NCBI GenBank assembly: GCA_963542695.1
Contig: CAUTYX010000004.1
Span: 1-64,000, forward strand
Length of the DNA stretch: 64,000 bases
Source: RUG100 sp963542695
Lineage (GTDB): Bacteria > Bacillota > Clostridia > Peptostreptococcales > Anaerovoracaceae
Direction: 5' to 3'
Below are positions 28,871-37,588 of this stretch, piece after piece. Under the pieces are notes generated by a model. It searched no databases, was not told the DNA's origin, and saw only the letters and a list, made by a program, of their open reading frames with translations. How positions within the stretch are numbered: the first letter of the stretch is position 1; each line of letters starts with the position of its first letter. Position numbers and translations under genes: made by a program.

Positions 28871-29923
28871 ATGTATTATATTAATCCAAATGTTGAAACA
28901 TTAAACAGAATTTTTGATCAAAATTCCAGAGCGAATTACTTACGGTTGGATTTAAACGAAAATCCGGGAGGATTGCCTATAGAATTCATTAGAAATTCAC
29001 TGGGAAATATTGATGAAGAATTTGTTTCTAAATATCCGGAAACAAAAGAAGCACAAGAAATTATTGCAGAGTTCTCCGGCGTGCTCCCTGAAAATATTTG
29101 CTTGACAAACGGCTCTACAGAGGCAATTCGCCACACTATAGAGGCTTACACAAGACCAAATGGAAAAATTGTTTCTGTTACACCGGCATATGCAATGTAT
29201 GAAGTATACGCCAACATGTATGGCAGATGTCATATACCTGTCCCTTACAAAGAGGGGTTCTCTATGAACATTGATGAAATTCTGTCTCATCTAAATAGCG
29301 ATGTGGATCTTGTTGTGATTCAAAACCCCAATAATCCTATCGGAAACGCGTTTTCAAAAGAAGATATGCAAAAGGTTATTGATGCTGCAAAAGAATATGA
29401 AATTTTTGTTCTAATCGATGAAGCGTATTACTATTTTAATCCTGTTACCTTTGTTGATTTTGCTGTTAAATACGATCACGTAATTTTAACCAGAACATTC
29501 TCCAAGCTCTTTTCATTAGCAGGCGCTCGCCTGGGGTATGCCATTGGACAGCCGGAGGAAATCAGCATGATTCAAAAGCTATGTTCTCCTCATAATGTCA
29601 ACACTTTTAGCTTGAAACTTGCAACTGACATAATACAAACCCCGGGGATGGTTGATTCGCTGGTGAATATTGCCAAGGATGGAAAAAGCTATTTGGTAAA
29701 TCAATTGAGAAAAGAAGATTACTTCGTAAATGATTCCAGTGGGAATTTTGTCTTTATTGAAACAAAAAACGATGCAGACAAAATTGTAAAAGAATTAAAG
29801 AATCGGAACATTCTTGTTAAATGCTATCATTTGGAAGATGGCAAAGCGTATCTGCGTGTGACCATAGGGGCAAGAGAAATCATGGAGAAATTCTTACATG
29901 AATTTTTTGCCATTGATAAATAA
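28871..29923 (+). CDS. Class I/II PLP-dependent aminotransferase (HisC/CobD-like)
   Basis: The 350-residue fold-type I enzyme resembles histidinol-phosphate aminotransferase and threonine-phosphate decarboxylase. It has the RLDLNENP start, LTNGSTEAI, QNPNNPIGN, VLIDEAYYYF and the PLP lysine in RTFSKLFSLAGARLGY near residue 210, plus a C-terminal arginine in YLRVTIG. No histidine genes are nearby. Its neighbours are a GNAT enzyme and LicD genes, so it probably makes an amino alcohol or amino acid unit for a phosphorylated wall decoration rather than histidine. The exact substrate is unknown. Confidence 0.82.
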   Translation: MYYINPNVETLNRIFDQNSRANYLRLDLNENPGGLPIEFIRNSLGNIDEEFVSKYPETKEAQEIIAEFSGVLPENICLTNGSTEAIRHTIEAYTRPNGKIVSVTPAYAMYEVYANMYGRCHIPVPYKEGFSMNIDEILSHLNSDVDLVVIQNPNNPIGNAFSKEDMQKVIDAAKEYEIFVLIDEAYYYFNPVTFVDFAVKYDHVILTRTFSKLFSLAGARLGYAIGQPEEISMIQKLCSPHNVNTFSLKLATDIIQTPGMVDSLVNIAKDGKSYLVNQLRKEDYFVNDSSGNFVFIETKNDADKIVKELKNRNILVKCYHLEDGKAYLRVTIGAREIMEKFLHEFFAIDK

Positions 29924-29943
29924 ACAACTGAGGATGACGGATA

Positions 29944-30744
29944 ATGAGTAAACAAATGTACCAAGTAACAAAGGAAGATGCGAAACGTATTCTGGACTAC
30001 ATTGGAAAAGACTATGGAAAATGCGCTTACTTGTATATTGATATGAGAAAGTATGGCTTTGAAAATGAGCACGTCCAGGTTTGGGTTCAAGAAAATGACC
30101 AAAACGAAATAAATGTTGTGTTATTACAATATTACAATGGGATGCATTTGTTTAGCCGTGACAATTCTTTTGATGGCAAATTGGTGGCAGATATTATTAA
30201 AACAAGAAGTGTTGCCATGGTTTGCGGCATGAAAGATACAATAGAAAAAGTGTCTCCTTATTTTCCGGACAACGATGTGGAAATAGGGAAAGTGGTAATG
30301 TTAAAAGAATATTCAGGAATTCAAAGTAAGGATTCAGTAAGAGCAAAACGAAAAGACCTTGGGGAAATTGTGGATTTGCTGATGACAGACGAAGTGATGG
30401 GAGGTCCCTACACAAGAGAACTACTGTATTCCCAATTCCTGGAACGATATGATGATAACTTTGGAAGAAGCTATATCCATCGAGATGAAAGCAACGGAAA
30501 AATAATTGCGCATTCGGGTACCTATGCCGAACTGGATGATATTGCTGTTATATCAGGCGGTATTGTGGCTTCTGAATACCGCAAAAATGGGGGATATGCC
30601 CGTATCTTAGGTTCTGTTTGCAAAGAACTCTGGGAAGAGCATAAAACGGTTATTTCGTATTACTACAAAGTAGCAGCCTGGTCGCACAAAAAAGTGGGTT
30701 TTGAAGAACTGGGTGAATGGGCAAAGTTAAAATTGGCCAAATAG
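29944..30744 (+). CDS. GNAT-family N-acetyltransferase
   Basis: The C-terminal half (about residues 135-265) has the GNAT core: GKIIAHSGTYAELDDIAVISGG as the central beta strands, the acetyl-CoA loop EYRKNGGYARILG in place of R/Q-x2-G-x-G/A, and SYYYKVAAWSHKKVGFEELG at the end. The N-terminal half is an uncharacterised mixed alpha/beta region. The protein follows the aminotransferase by 20 bp, suggesting it acetylates the amino product of that enzyme or of WecE. The enterobacterial WecE partner WecD is also a GNAT, which makes this a candidate N-acetylase. Confidence 0.78.
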   Translation: MSKQMYQVTKEDAKRILDYIGKDYGKCAYLYIDMRKYGFENEHVQVWVQENDQNEINVVLLQYYNGMHLFSRDNSFDGKLVADIIKTRSVAMVCGMKDTIEKVSPYFPDNDVEIGKVVMLKEYSGIQSKDSVRAKRKDLGEIVDLLMTDEVMGGPYTRELLYSQFLERYDDNFGRSYIHRDESNGKIIAHSGTYAELDDIAVISGGIVASEYRKNGGYARILGSVCKELWEEHKTVISYYYKVAAWSHKKVGFEELGEWAKLKLAK

Positions 30745-30778
30745 GAAATAGAGTCGATAGTGCCGGGAAGGAGTAGAA

Positions 30779-32362
30779 ATGGATAGTCTACAACAGAATC
30801 TGTTTCGGCTAATGAAAAAATTTGACGGGTTCTGTCAAGAACATGGCATCGAATATTATCTGGGCGGAGGATCGGCCTTGGGATGTATACGTCACAAGGG
30901 TTTTTTGCCGTGGGATGATGATGTTGACTTATATATAACTCGAAAGCATTATAAAAAACTGTTATCTGTTGCAAAAGAACTGGAAGAATTGGATTGTGTC
31001 CTGGTGGATACAACTTTTTTCAGTAACTATAGCAACACTTTGGTTCGAATTGTAGAACTGGACAATACAATGATTTTTCAGCATCGAATGATGGATGGGA
31101 CACCTAAGGGATACTTTATCGAATTGTTTATTTTAGATCCAATCCCAAGAGAAGAAAATGCACGTGAATTGTGGCTGAAAAAACATTGGGTCTACACAGA
31201 GTTACACTCCATTATGTTTATTTCGGCAAATCAAAAAGTGGCTGAGTTTGTTGACCGAGAGTTAATAGACGATTATATGATTCGCTATGAAAAAAATCCC
31301 GAAAAAGTCGTTGGGGAACTGGAAAATGAGCTTTTTTCCATTGATGAGAATGACAGCGACGAATATAGGCTGCGATGGGGAATCAACAATAATATTTATC
31401 GGATTGAATGGTTTGGTTCTCCCAGGTATGTTCCTTTTGCGGATTACAAGCTGCCTGTACCACAGAATGTAATGAGTGTACTGCGTGCTGACTACGGAGA
31501 CTCCTGGATGATAATTCCGGAGCATGAGGATCAAATTTTGCACTCGGATATGGTCATGAACGAAGAAGTAGCTTATACTGAATATACAAAAGACTATTCG
31601 CAATTTATTGATTTGCCCAAGGCATTGGCTGCATATTTGCCTCGTAAGAAAGCTTTGTTAAATCGGTATTTTGTAAACTTAGACAGTCTGCATAGATCAC
31701 AGGAATTACATGAAGCTATACTAAACAGCAAGATTAGATATCAGGATATTTCTGCCGCCAAATTGAAAAAATATGCAGAAGAGAAAAATTTTGACAAAAT
31801 CATGCAGGAAATGGAAGTGTGGTATAACCTTCAGTTTAGCAATTTGTACGCTATGAACAAGCGTAGCTTGAAAATTGATGACGATCTGCTTTATTACACA
31901 CTGCTTCCACTGTTGATTTCCGGTGAGTTTTCAAAAGTGAGGCGAGGGTTGCTTTTGAAAGAAAGAGATTTAAAAAACACCGGAAAGTTAAAAGCTATGC
32001 AGGACTTTGTCGAGGCTATTCGGAACGCTTATATATTCATCGATTTGGAAAAATTTGGTGAAATAGAAAAATGTTTACTGGATGCTGAAAAGTTCGAATA
32101 TGCAAAAGAACAGTTTGATTACAGGTTTTTACTGCTGTTTATGCAAGGGAAAAAGGAATCAAATAAAGAGTCGCTGCAAAAGCTGCTTGACCAGACCCAA
32201 GAGTATATAGAGTGTTATCCGGATAAGGAAGCCTTTTTATATGTCAAGGGGATGATACAACAAAAACTAGGAAATCAGCAGGGTGCCATAGAGTCTTTTA
32301 GAGCGTGCAAGAATCGTACTCGCAATGGAATGTTGCTAATGGAGTTTGAGGATATTTGTTAA
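30779..32362 (+). CDS. LicD-family phosphotransferase, copy 1
   Basis: LicD enzymes transfer phosphocholine or related phospho-substituents from CDP donors onto surface glycans. The N-terminal motif YYLGGGSALGCIRH then GFLPWDDDVDLYI (about residues 26-53) is intact, including the metal-binding aspartates. After the LicD domain (to about residue 260) comes an alpha-helical region of about 260 residues. It ends in a TPR-like helix pair (LYVKGMIQQKLGNQQGAIES). At 527 residues it is about twice the length of pneumococcal LicD. It is the first of three related genes in a row. Confidence 0.87.
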   Translation: MDSLQQNLFRLMKKFDGFCQEHGIEYYLGGGSALGCIRHKGFLPWDDDVDLYITRKHYKKLLSVAKELEELDCVLVDTTFFSNYSNTLVRIVELDNTMIFQHRMMDGTPKGYFIELFILDPIPREENARELWLKKHWVYTELHSIMFISANQKVAEFVDRELIDDYMIRYEKNPEKVVGELENELFSIDENDSDEYRLRWGINNNIYRIEWFGSPRYVPFADYKLPVPQNVMSVLRADYGDSWMIIPEHEDQILHSDMVMNEEVAYTEYTKDYSQFIDLPKALAAYLPRKKALLNRYFVNLDSLHRSQELHEAILNSKIRYQDISAAKLKKYAEEKNFDKIMQEMEVWYNLQFSNLYAMNKRSLKIDDDLLYYTLLPLLISGEFSKVRRGLLLKERDLKNTGKLKAMQDFVEAIRNAYIFIDLEKFGEIEKCLLDAEKFEYAKEQFDYRFLLLFMQGKKESNKESLQKLLDQTQEYIECYPDKEAFLYVKGMIQQKLGNQQGAIESFRACKNRTRNGMLLMEFEDIC

Positions 32363-32392
32363 ACAGATGATAACGCTGTAGAGAGAAAAATA

Positions 32393-33961
32393 ATGAACAG
32401 TAACCAAAAAGAATTGTTAGGTGTTCTCAAAAAATTCGATTCGTTTTGCGAGGAACATAAGATTACATACTACCTGGGTGGAGGAACTGCCCTGGGCGCA
32501 ATTCGTCACCGTGGATTTATCCCTTGGGATGACGACATAGATTTATATATAACACGAAATAATGCTGAAAAGCTCCGAAAACATAAGAAAGAGCTGGAGG
32601 AAATCAGACTTTGTTATATTGACCAAAAAGAATTCCCCTTATACGGAAATACAATTATTCGTCTGTCAAATTTGGATGATACTATGTTTCATTCCGCACG
32701 AATGATTGATAAAGCCCCAAAAGGGCGCATGATTGAACTCTTTATTTTGGATCCGATTCCAAGAGATAAAGATCTTCAACTACAATGGAAAAAGAAACAG
32801 TGGGTGTATACGGAATTGATTGATACTGCCTTTACCGCTGCCAATTACAACAAGCTCCCGTATATTGATTTTTCCTTATATAATTTCTATCTTGAAAAGT
32901 GCCAAAAAGAGGGAACCGAAAACGTCCTTTTGGAATTGGAAGAGGATCTTTTTTCAATTGATGAGGAAGATTGTGATGAATATTGCATTCGGTGGTGTGG
33001 AAATGATATTTGCTTTAAGAAAGAGTGGATTGGAGAGCCTAGGAAGGTTATCTTTGAAGACGCAGCGTTACCAATCCTTCCCGGTGCAGAGTTTGCATTT
33101 AGAACAGAGTATGGAAATAAATGGATGTATATTCCCGATGTACAAGAAACAACACATGCTTTCGTTTTGAATGAAACCGTTCCGTATCCCGTATATGTTG
33201 AAGATTACAGCAAGTTTATAGATAAAGATGAAATAGAGGAAGCATACCAAGGGAAGAAGAAGGCAAGTATTTGGAGATATGTTACCATTCTAAACACCTT
33301 GCGCAAATCACAACTTTTGCACAAACATCGGGTCATTGCCAAACTGAAAAAGGATATTGTAAATGGCAAACCCAAGGATGAACTATACGAAACATGGAAA
33401 ACGACACAACTGAGTCCGGTATTTAAATCCACCAAGACGTATTTGCCTATTGAAGAAAATCACCTGTACTCTGCCATGGTTGGGATGATTAAAGACGGTG
33501 AATATGAAAATGTATTAGAAATTCTTTCTTGGAGAGAAAAGGACGAAGAAAATACAGAGGAATTAAAAGAATTACAGAATTTCTTGCTGGAAATTAGTGA
33601 AGGGTATATCGAAGTATATAGAGACAATATTTCATGTGCAAAAAAACATATTGACCGAGCAAGGGAACTTGCACCTGAGCTGGTGTCCTTTGATTTACTG
33701 TATTTGACTTTGCTGCTGGGCGTAGAGAAAAACGACGAAGTAGAAAATTTGCAAGAGCTGGCGGACAATTGTGAGAGTGCAATTTCGTATTATCCTAATA
33801 AGCCGGAGCTGCTGTTTGTTCAGGGAAATGCGCAAAGAAAATTGAACAATCATAAACTGGCTAAATCCTTATATGAAAAATGCGCAGCTCAGACAAAAAA
33901 TGGCATGATATACTTATACATTAAAGACTATTTGAAAGAATATGGAGGGTATAATGACTAA
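32393..33961 (+). CDS. LicD-family phosphotransferase, copy 2
   Basis: This is a paralogue of the preceding gene with the same length (522 residues) and domain order. Its motif YYLGGGTALGAIRH and GFIPWDDDIDLYITRN is intact. It also has the helical C-terminal region ending in a TPR-like pair (LLFVQGNAQRKLNNHKLAKS). Alignable blocks throughout (RMIELFILDPIPRDK against YFIELFILDPIPREE) show a tandem duplication followed by divergence. The two copies may act on different acceptors or form a heteromer. Confidence 0.87.
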   Translation: MNSNQKELLGVLKKFDSFCEEHKITYYLGGGTALGAIRHRGFIPWDDDIDLYITRNNAEKLRKHKKELEEIRLCYIDQKEFPLYGNTIIRLSNLDDTMFHSARMIDKAPKGRMIELFILDPIPRDKDLQLQWKKKQWVYTELIDTAFTAANYNKLPYIDFSLYNFYLEKCQKEGTENVLLELEEDLFSIDEEDCDEYCIRWCGNDICFKKEWIGEPRKVIFEDAALPILPGAEFAFRTEYGNKWMYIPDVQETTHAFVLNETVPYPVYVEDYSKFIDKDEIEEAYQGKKKASIWRYVTILNTLRKSQLLHKHRVIAKLKKDIVNGKPKDELYETWKTTQLSPVFKSTKTYLPIEENHLYSAMVGMIKDGEYENVLEILSWREKDEENTEELKELQNFLLEISEGYIEVYRDNISCAKKHIDRARELAPELVSFDLLYLTLLLGVEKNDEVENLQELADNCESAISYYPNKPELLFVQGNAQRKLNNHKLAKSLYEKCAAQTKNGMIYLYIKDYLKEYGGYND

Positions 33962-35162
33962 GGCACAGAGCAAAGCGGTAACACTTTTACAGGAAATTTC
34001 AAGTGTTTGTCGTAATAAAAATTTGCCTTTCTATTTAATAAGCGAATCCAGTATACAAGGTTTACGTTCTCACGGTTTTGAATCCGAAAAACCGGATATT
34101 TATATTGCAATGCTATATAAAGACATGATGGAACTGACTAAAACCTTGAAAAAGGAGAATAGAAGCAATCGAGAAATCGAAACCTTGTATTCCAATCCGA
34201 AGTTAAGATCAAATTATGTTCGTTATATTGATAAAGAATCATTATATTTTCCACTAAAGAATCCATTGCACATTAGTAAATATGGTGTTTCTGTTTCCAT
34301 TATTCCTTTATTTTCAAAAGAAGTGGAGTCTAATCGCTCTTTAAAGAAATTTCTGTATTTGTACTGGTCAGAAAATCTGGGAACGAAGTGGAGAACAAAG
34401 GCAAATTCTATCGTTGCAAGAAGTGCAAGAAAGATTTGCACAATCATTTGTCAAAATGCAAATGATGCCAGAAGAAGACGGCTATTGGATAAATTGTGTG
34501 AATTCGAGAACAAGGCAACGGTAAATGACACACTGTATATGTTTACTATACAAGGCAGAAAGAAGATCTTATTCCCGAAAGGATTGTTTAAAGATACCAC
34601 GACCATTCCTTTTGAAGATGTAGAATGCAGATTCCCATCAGATTCTGCTACATTTATGGAAAAGCAATATGGTTTTAATTGGGAAGAAAAAAGATACCGT
34701 GCCAAAGAGGTTCAGAAATTCCTTTTGATAGATGGAGAATTGCCATATCAAGAGTATTTTTCGTATCTTGATGAAAATGGGATATCCACGGATATGGAAA
34801 TGGAATTAAAAGAAGAGCAGGCGGCAACAAAGGAATTAAAGAAGCACAATAAAGTAATAAAGAATGCCTGGAATGCAGTGCGGAGAACAGATGCCAGAAT
34901 TCACCTTTGGCAACAGTACTCCTCGCAAAAGGACGAAATTATAAAGTTATACAATGAAGGCAACTGGGACCAGCTGTCTGTTGTGTTAAAAGATTTTGAT
35001 TTAGAAAACAGAAGACAAGCAAAAAACAAAATGTCTGTATCATTTGATCAACAAATCTGGGATATTTATCTTCAACTGTTACACCAAAGAGGGGAAGATA
35101 AACTTGCCAATCGGCTGGATAAATGGTTGCCGGATGAATACCGGACGGATTTTACAATATAG
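33954..35162 (+). CDS. LicD-like protein lacking the catalytic motif, copy 3
   Basis: Collinear with the first half of the two LicD genes (YLISESSIQGLRSHGF aligns with YLGGGTALGAIRHRGF), but the glycine-rich segment and the DDD metal site are lost. EKPDIYIAM stands where WDDDIDLYI is expected. It is 402 residues and ends with a helical region. The intact reading frame argues for a maintained non-catalytic partner rather than a pseudogene. ATG 33954, 5 bases after GGAGG, is preferred over 33942. It overlaps copy 2 by 8 bp. Confidence 0.72.
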   Translation: MTKAQSKAVTLLQEISSVCRNKNLPFYLISESSIQGLRSHGFESEKPDIYIAMLYKDMMELTKTLKKENRSNREIETLYSNPKLRSNYVRYIDKESLYFPLKNPLHISKYGVSVSIIPLFSKEVESNRSLKKFLYLYWSENLGTKWRTKANSIVARSARKICTIICQNANDARRRRLLDKLCEFENKATVNDTLYMFTIQGRKKILFPKGLFKDTTTIPFEDVECRFPSDSATFMEKQYGFNWEEKRYRAKEVQKFLLIDGELPYQEYFSYLDENGISTDMEMELKEEQAATKELKKHNKVIKNAWNAVRRTDARIHLWQQYSSQKDEIIKLYNEGNWDQLSVVLKDFDLENRRQAKNKMSVSFDQQIWDIYLQLLHQRGEDKLANRLDKWLPDEYRTDFTI

Positions 35163-35181
35163 GCAGTAGAGGAGAGAAACC

Positions 35182-35595
35182 ATGAAAAAAGTACTGACAT
35201 ATGGCACCTTTGATTTGCTTCATTATGGTCATATCCGTCTGTTAAAAAGAGCTAAGGAACTGGGAGACTACCTGGTGGTGGCACTTTCTACCGATGAATT
35301 TAATAAGGAAAAGGGAAAAGTTGCCTACAATAGCTACGAGGAACGGAAAGAAATTCTAGAAGCCATTCGCTATGTGGATCTGGTAATTCCGGAAAAAAGC
35401 TGGGAACAAAAAATTGATGATGTGAAGAACTATGACATCGATATTTGTGTTATGGGCGGTGACTGGAAGGGCAGTACCCGCTTTGAATATTTGAAAGAAT
35501 ATTGTGATGTGGTGTATTTGGATCGTACCGAAGGCATTTCCACGACACAAATCAAAGATGAATTACAAACAGGCTTGACAATACCAAAGGTATAG
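35182..35595 (+). CDS. tagD: Glycerol-3-phosphate cytidylyltransferase
   Basis: TagD makes CDP-glycerol for teichoic acid synthesis. At 137 residues, with GTFDLLHYGH (HxGH at 14-17) and RTEGISTTQIK near the C terminus, it is a standard stand-alone TagD. Its likely users are the three TagF/TagB-like genes in this window. It is clearly related to the N-terminal half of the fusion at 24010, so the locus has two cytidylyltransferase domains. It is the last gene of the LicD run and ends just before a tRNA gene. Confidence 0.92.
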   Translation: MKKVLTYGTFDLLHYGHIRLLKRAKELGDYLVVALSTDEFNKEKGKVAYNSYEERKEILEAIRYVDLVIPEKSWEQKIDDVKNYDIDICVMGGDWKGSTRFEYLKEYCDVVYLDRTEGISTTQIKDELQTGLTIPKV

Positions 35596-35625
35596 TGGTA
35601 AAATTCTATTCGTTCGTGAGAACAG

Positions 35626-35702
35626 GGGGCACTAGCTCAGCTGGATAGAGTAACGCACTACGAATGCGCAGGTCGGGGGTTCGAATCCCTCGTGCCTCAC
35701 CA
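35626..35702 (+). tRNA. tRNA-Arg (anticodon ACG)
   Basis: A full cloverleaf can be drawn: acceptor GGGGCAC pairs with GTGCCTC (one G-U), D arm GCTC/GAGT, anticodon loop CTACGAA giving ACG, T arm GGGGG/CCCTC with TTCGAAT, and encoded CCA at 35700-35702. There is an A-C mismatch at the top of the anticodon stem. It reads CGN arginine codons after inosine modification. No integrase sits beside it. Confidence 0.93.
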
Positions 35703-35704
35703 AG

Positions 35705-35740
35705 AAACCACCGGATTTATTCCGGTGGTTTTTCCTTTTC
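35705..35740 (+). terminator. Rho-independent terminator after tRNA-Arg
   Basis: A perfect 11-bp stem (35705-35715 with 35721-35731) with a 5-nt loop is followed by a T-rich run (tttttccttttc). It ends the tagD/tRNA transcript and isolates the next operon. Confidence 0.9.
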
Positions 35741-35748
35741 TCTCAACC

Positions 35749-35777
35749 TTGTTACAACCATCTAATTTTAGTATACT
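35749..35777 (+). promoter_or_regulatory. Probable promoter of the 35811-44632 operon
   Basis: TTGTTA (35749-35754) and TATACT (35772-35777) are separated by 17 bp, 33 bp before the first start codon and just after the terminator. Confidence 0.55.
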
Positions 35778-35810
35778 GTAATGAGACTGCAAGGATGAGA
35801 GGGTATATAT

Positions 35811-36578
35811 ATGTACGAAGAAAAGCGTCTACTGGAAAACGGTGGCCAAATAATACAATCAACCATTGAGGAAGATACCAAAATATACAAAGACGCCCGG
35901 GTGAAAAATTCTACCATAGGACCGGATTGTACCATTGGCGATCAATCCTCTGTCTTAGATTCTGTTTTGGTGGAATCCAATCGCATCAACAGGCGAGGGC
36001 AGCTTGTCAATGTCCACATGGATTTTGCCAGCCATACTAATCACAACACTACGATACGAGACGCCAACATCGGCAAGTTCTGCTCCATCTCATGGAACGT
36101 CAGCATTGGAGGAACCGATCATAACTACAAGAGTGCATCCACCTTCAACCCTTTTTGGTGGAAGGAATTCTTTAATGACCCGGAAGGCATTCGGGAGTTT
36201 ACGTATCCGCCATGCGAAATCGGAAACGACGTATGGATTGCATCCGGTGCCAATATTTTGCGGAAAGTCAAAGTAGGAAACGGTGCTATCATTGCAGCCG
36301 GAGCCGTAGTGACAAAGGACGTGGAACCATATTCCATTGTTGCTGGGGTACCGGCTACAGTACAAAAGATGCGCTTTGATGATAAGACCATTGAGCGGCT
36401 GGAAAAAATACGTTGGTGGGACTGGCCAAAAGAGGTAATCGGCCGCCATATTCCGCTGCTTCACAACGATTTGACCGATGAAATATTAGAACAGATGGAA
36501 ATGGTTACGGCTGAGTTACACAGCAGCACACCGGCAGATGCAAAAGCCGGCGTAGCCGCTGCAAAGGAGCAAAAGTAA
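35811..36578 (+). CDS. Left-handed beta-helix (hexapeptide) acyltransferase
   Basis: Hexapeptide repeats run through most of the first 190 residues (TIGPDCTIGDQSSV, ANIGKFCSISWNVSIGG, EIGNDVWIASGANILRKVKVGNGAIIAAGAVVT in pieces), ending in PYSIVAGVPATVQKMRF. The histidine in the GTDHNY loop is a plausible catalytic base, as in the CatB/VatD-type trimers. It would transfer an acyl group from acyl-CoA to a sugar or small molecule. It starts the operon, and its stop overlaps the next start (TAATG). It could be the O- or N-acyltransferase for a dTDP-amino sugar. Confidence 0.8.
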   Translation: MYEEKRLLENGGQIIQSTIEEDTKIYKDARVKNSTIGPDCTIGDQSSVLDSVLVESNRINRRGQLVNVHMDFASHTNHNTTIRDANIGKFCSISWNVSIGGTDHNYKSASTFNPFWWKEFFNDPEGIREFTYPPCEIGNDVWIASGANILRKVKVGNGAIIAAGAVVTKDVEPYSIVAGVPATVQKMRFDDKTIERLEKIRWWDWPKEVIGRHIPLLHNDLTDEILEQMEMVTAELHSSTPADAKAGVAAAKEQK

Positions 36579-37567
36579 TGGTGCCGCGTATATTACTGAC
36601 CAACTGTTATGAAGAGGCACCACGAACCATTGTTGAAGAGGCTTGTGAAACTGTATGTCGAAAACAAGGTGTGCAGCTGCAATTGCTGCACCCAAAAGAC
36701 ACGAGTAGAGAAAGCTTACTGGAGAGGGCAGAGGAGGCGGATTATCTTCTCATCAGCGGCCGTCAGCCCATTAACCATGAATTGCTAACCAAGGCTACTC
36801 GGCTGAAAATGATGCAGCGCACCGGTGTGGGAATGGACATGATGGATATGGAAGAGGTAAAGAGATTTGATATCCCCGTCTATGTCAATGCCGGTGTCAA
36901 TGCCCGGAGTGTGTCAGAATACACCTTGCTGTTGATACTTAGCTGTCTCAGGCGGTACCCTGCCATCAACAACCAACTGAAATCCGGAATCTGGAAAAAG
37001 CAGGCCAACGGCATTGAAACTTATCAGCTGGCCGGAAAGAAAGTCGGATTACTGGGACTAGGTCGAATCGGACAAAAGGTAGCCGGATTGCTGCAAGCCT
37101 TTGGGGCAGAGGTAATCTACTACGATATGTTCTGTAACAAAAAAGCAGAGTCTCGGGGCATTGTCTATGTGAGCCAAAAACAGCTGCTAAAAGAGGCAGA
37201 AATTGTATCTCTTCATTGCCCTTTAACAAAAGAAACGCGGCATATTATCAACAAAGAAACCCTTGCCGCTATGAGAAAAGATGCCATTCTCATTAATACC
37301 GCCAGAGGCCCGCTGATTGACCAGGAGGATTTGCTGAAGGCTCTACAGGAAAACCAAATCCGGGCGGCAGCCATAGATGTGTTTGAAAAAGAACCGGTAA
37401 CCGAAGAGAATCCTCTTCTCAGACTGGAAAACTGTTTTGTGTCACCGCACATCGGTGGTGTTACCAGAGAATCTTTTTTGCAGATGATGGAAAAAGCCTT
37501 TGCCAATATAGCTGCTTTTGAAAAAGGCAATATAGAAGGCATTGCGGAAAATAGATATATAGGATGA
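36578..37567 (+). CDS. D-isomer-specific 2-hydroxyacid dehydrogenase
   Basis: The 329-residue enzyme has the NAD-binding motif GLLGLGRIGQKVAG near residue 157. The catalytic Arg/Glu/His set appears in NTARGPLID, DVFEKEPV and SPHIGGVT. It would reversibly reduce a 2-keto acid to a D-2-hydroxy acid. It looks like the 3-phosphoglycerate-dehydrogenase branch without the C-terminal ACT domain, but the tight linkage to MmgE/PrpD and CitE-like genes suggests a specialised substrate. Start and stop overlap or abut the neighbours. Confidence 0.82.
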   Translation: MVPRILLTNCYEEAPRTIVEEACETVCRKQGVQLQLLHPKDTSRESLLERAEEADYLLISGRQPINHELLTKATRLKMMQRTGVGMDMMDMEEVKRFDIPVYVNAGVNARSVSEYTLLLILSCLRRYPAINNQLKSGIWKKQANGIETYQLAGKKVGLLGLGRIGQKVAGLLQAFGAEVIYYDMFCNKKAESRGIVYVSQKQLLKEAEIVSLHCPLTKETRHIINKETLAAMRKDAILINTARGPLIDQEDLLKALQENQIRAAAIDVFEKEPVTEENPLLRLENCFVSPHIGGVTRESFLQMMEKAFANIAAFEKGNIEGIAENRYIG

Positions 37568-37588
37568 GTGAAACGAGGGGGAAAGAGT

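Noticed and set aside
35626..35702. tRNA-Arg as the attachment site of an integrated island
   Set aside because: No integrase nearby and I found no repeat of the tRNA 3' end elsewhere in the window.
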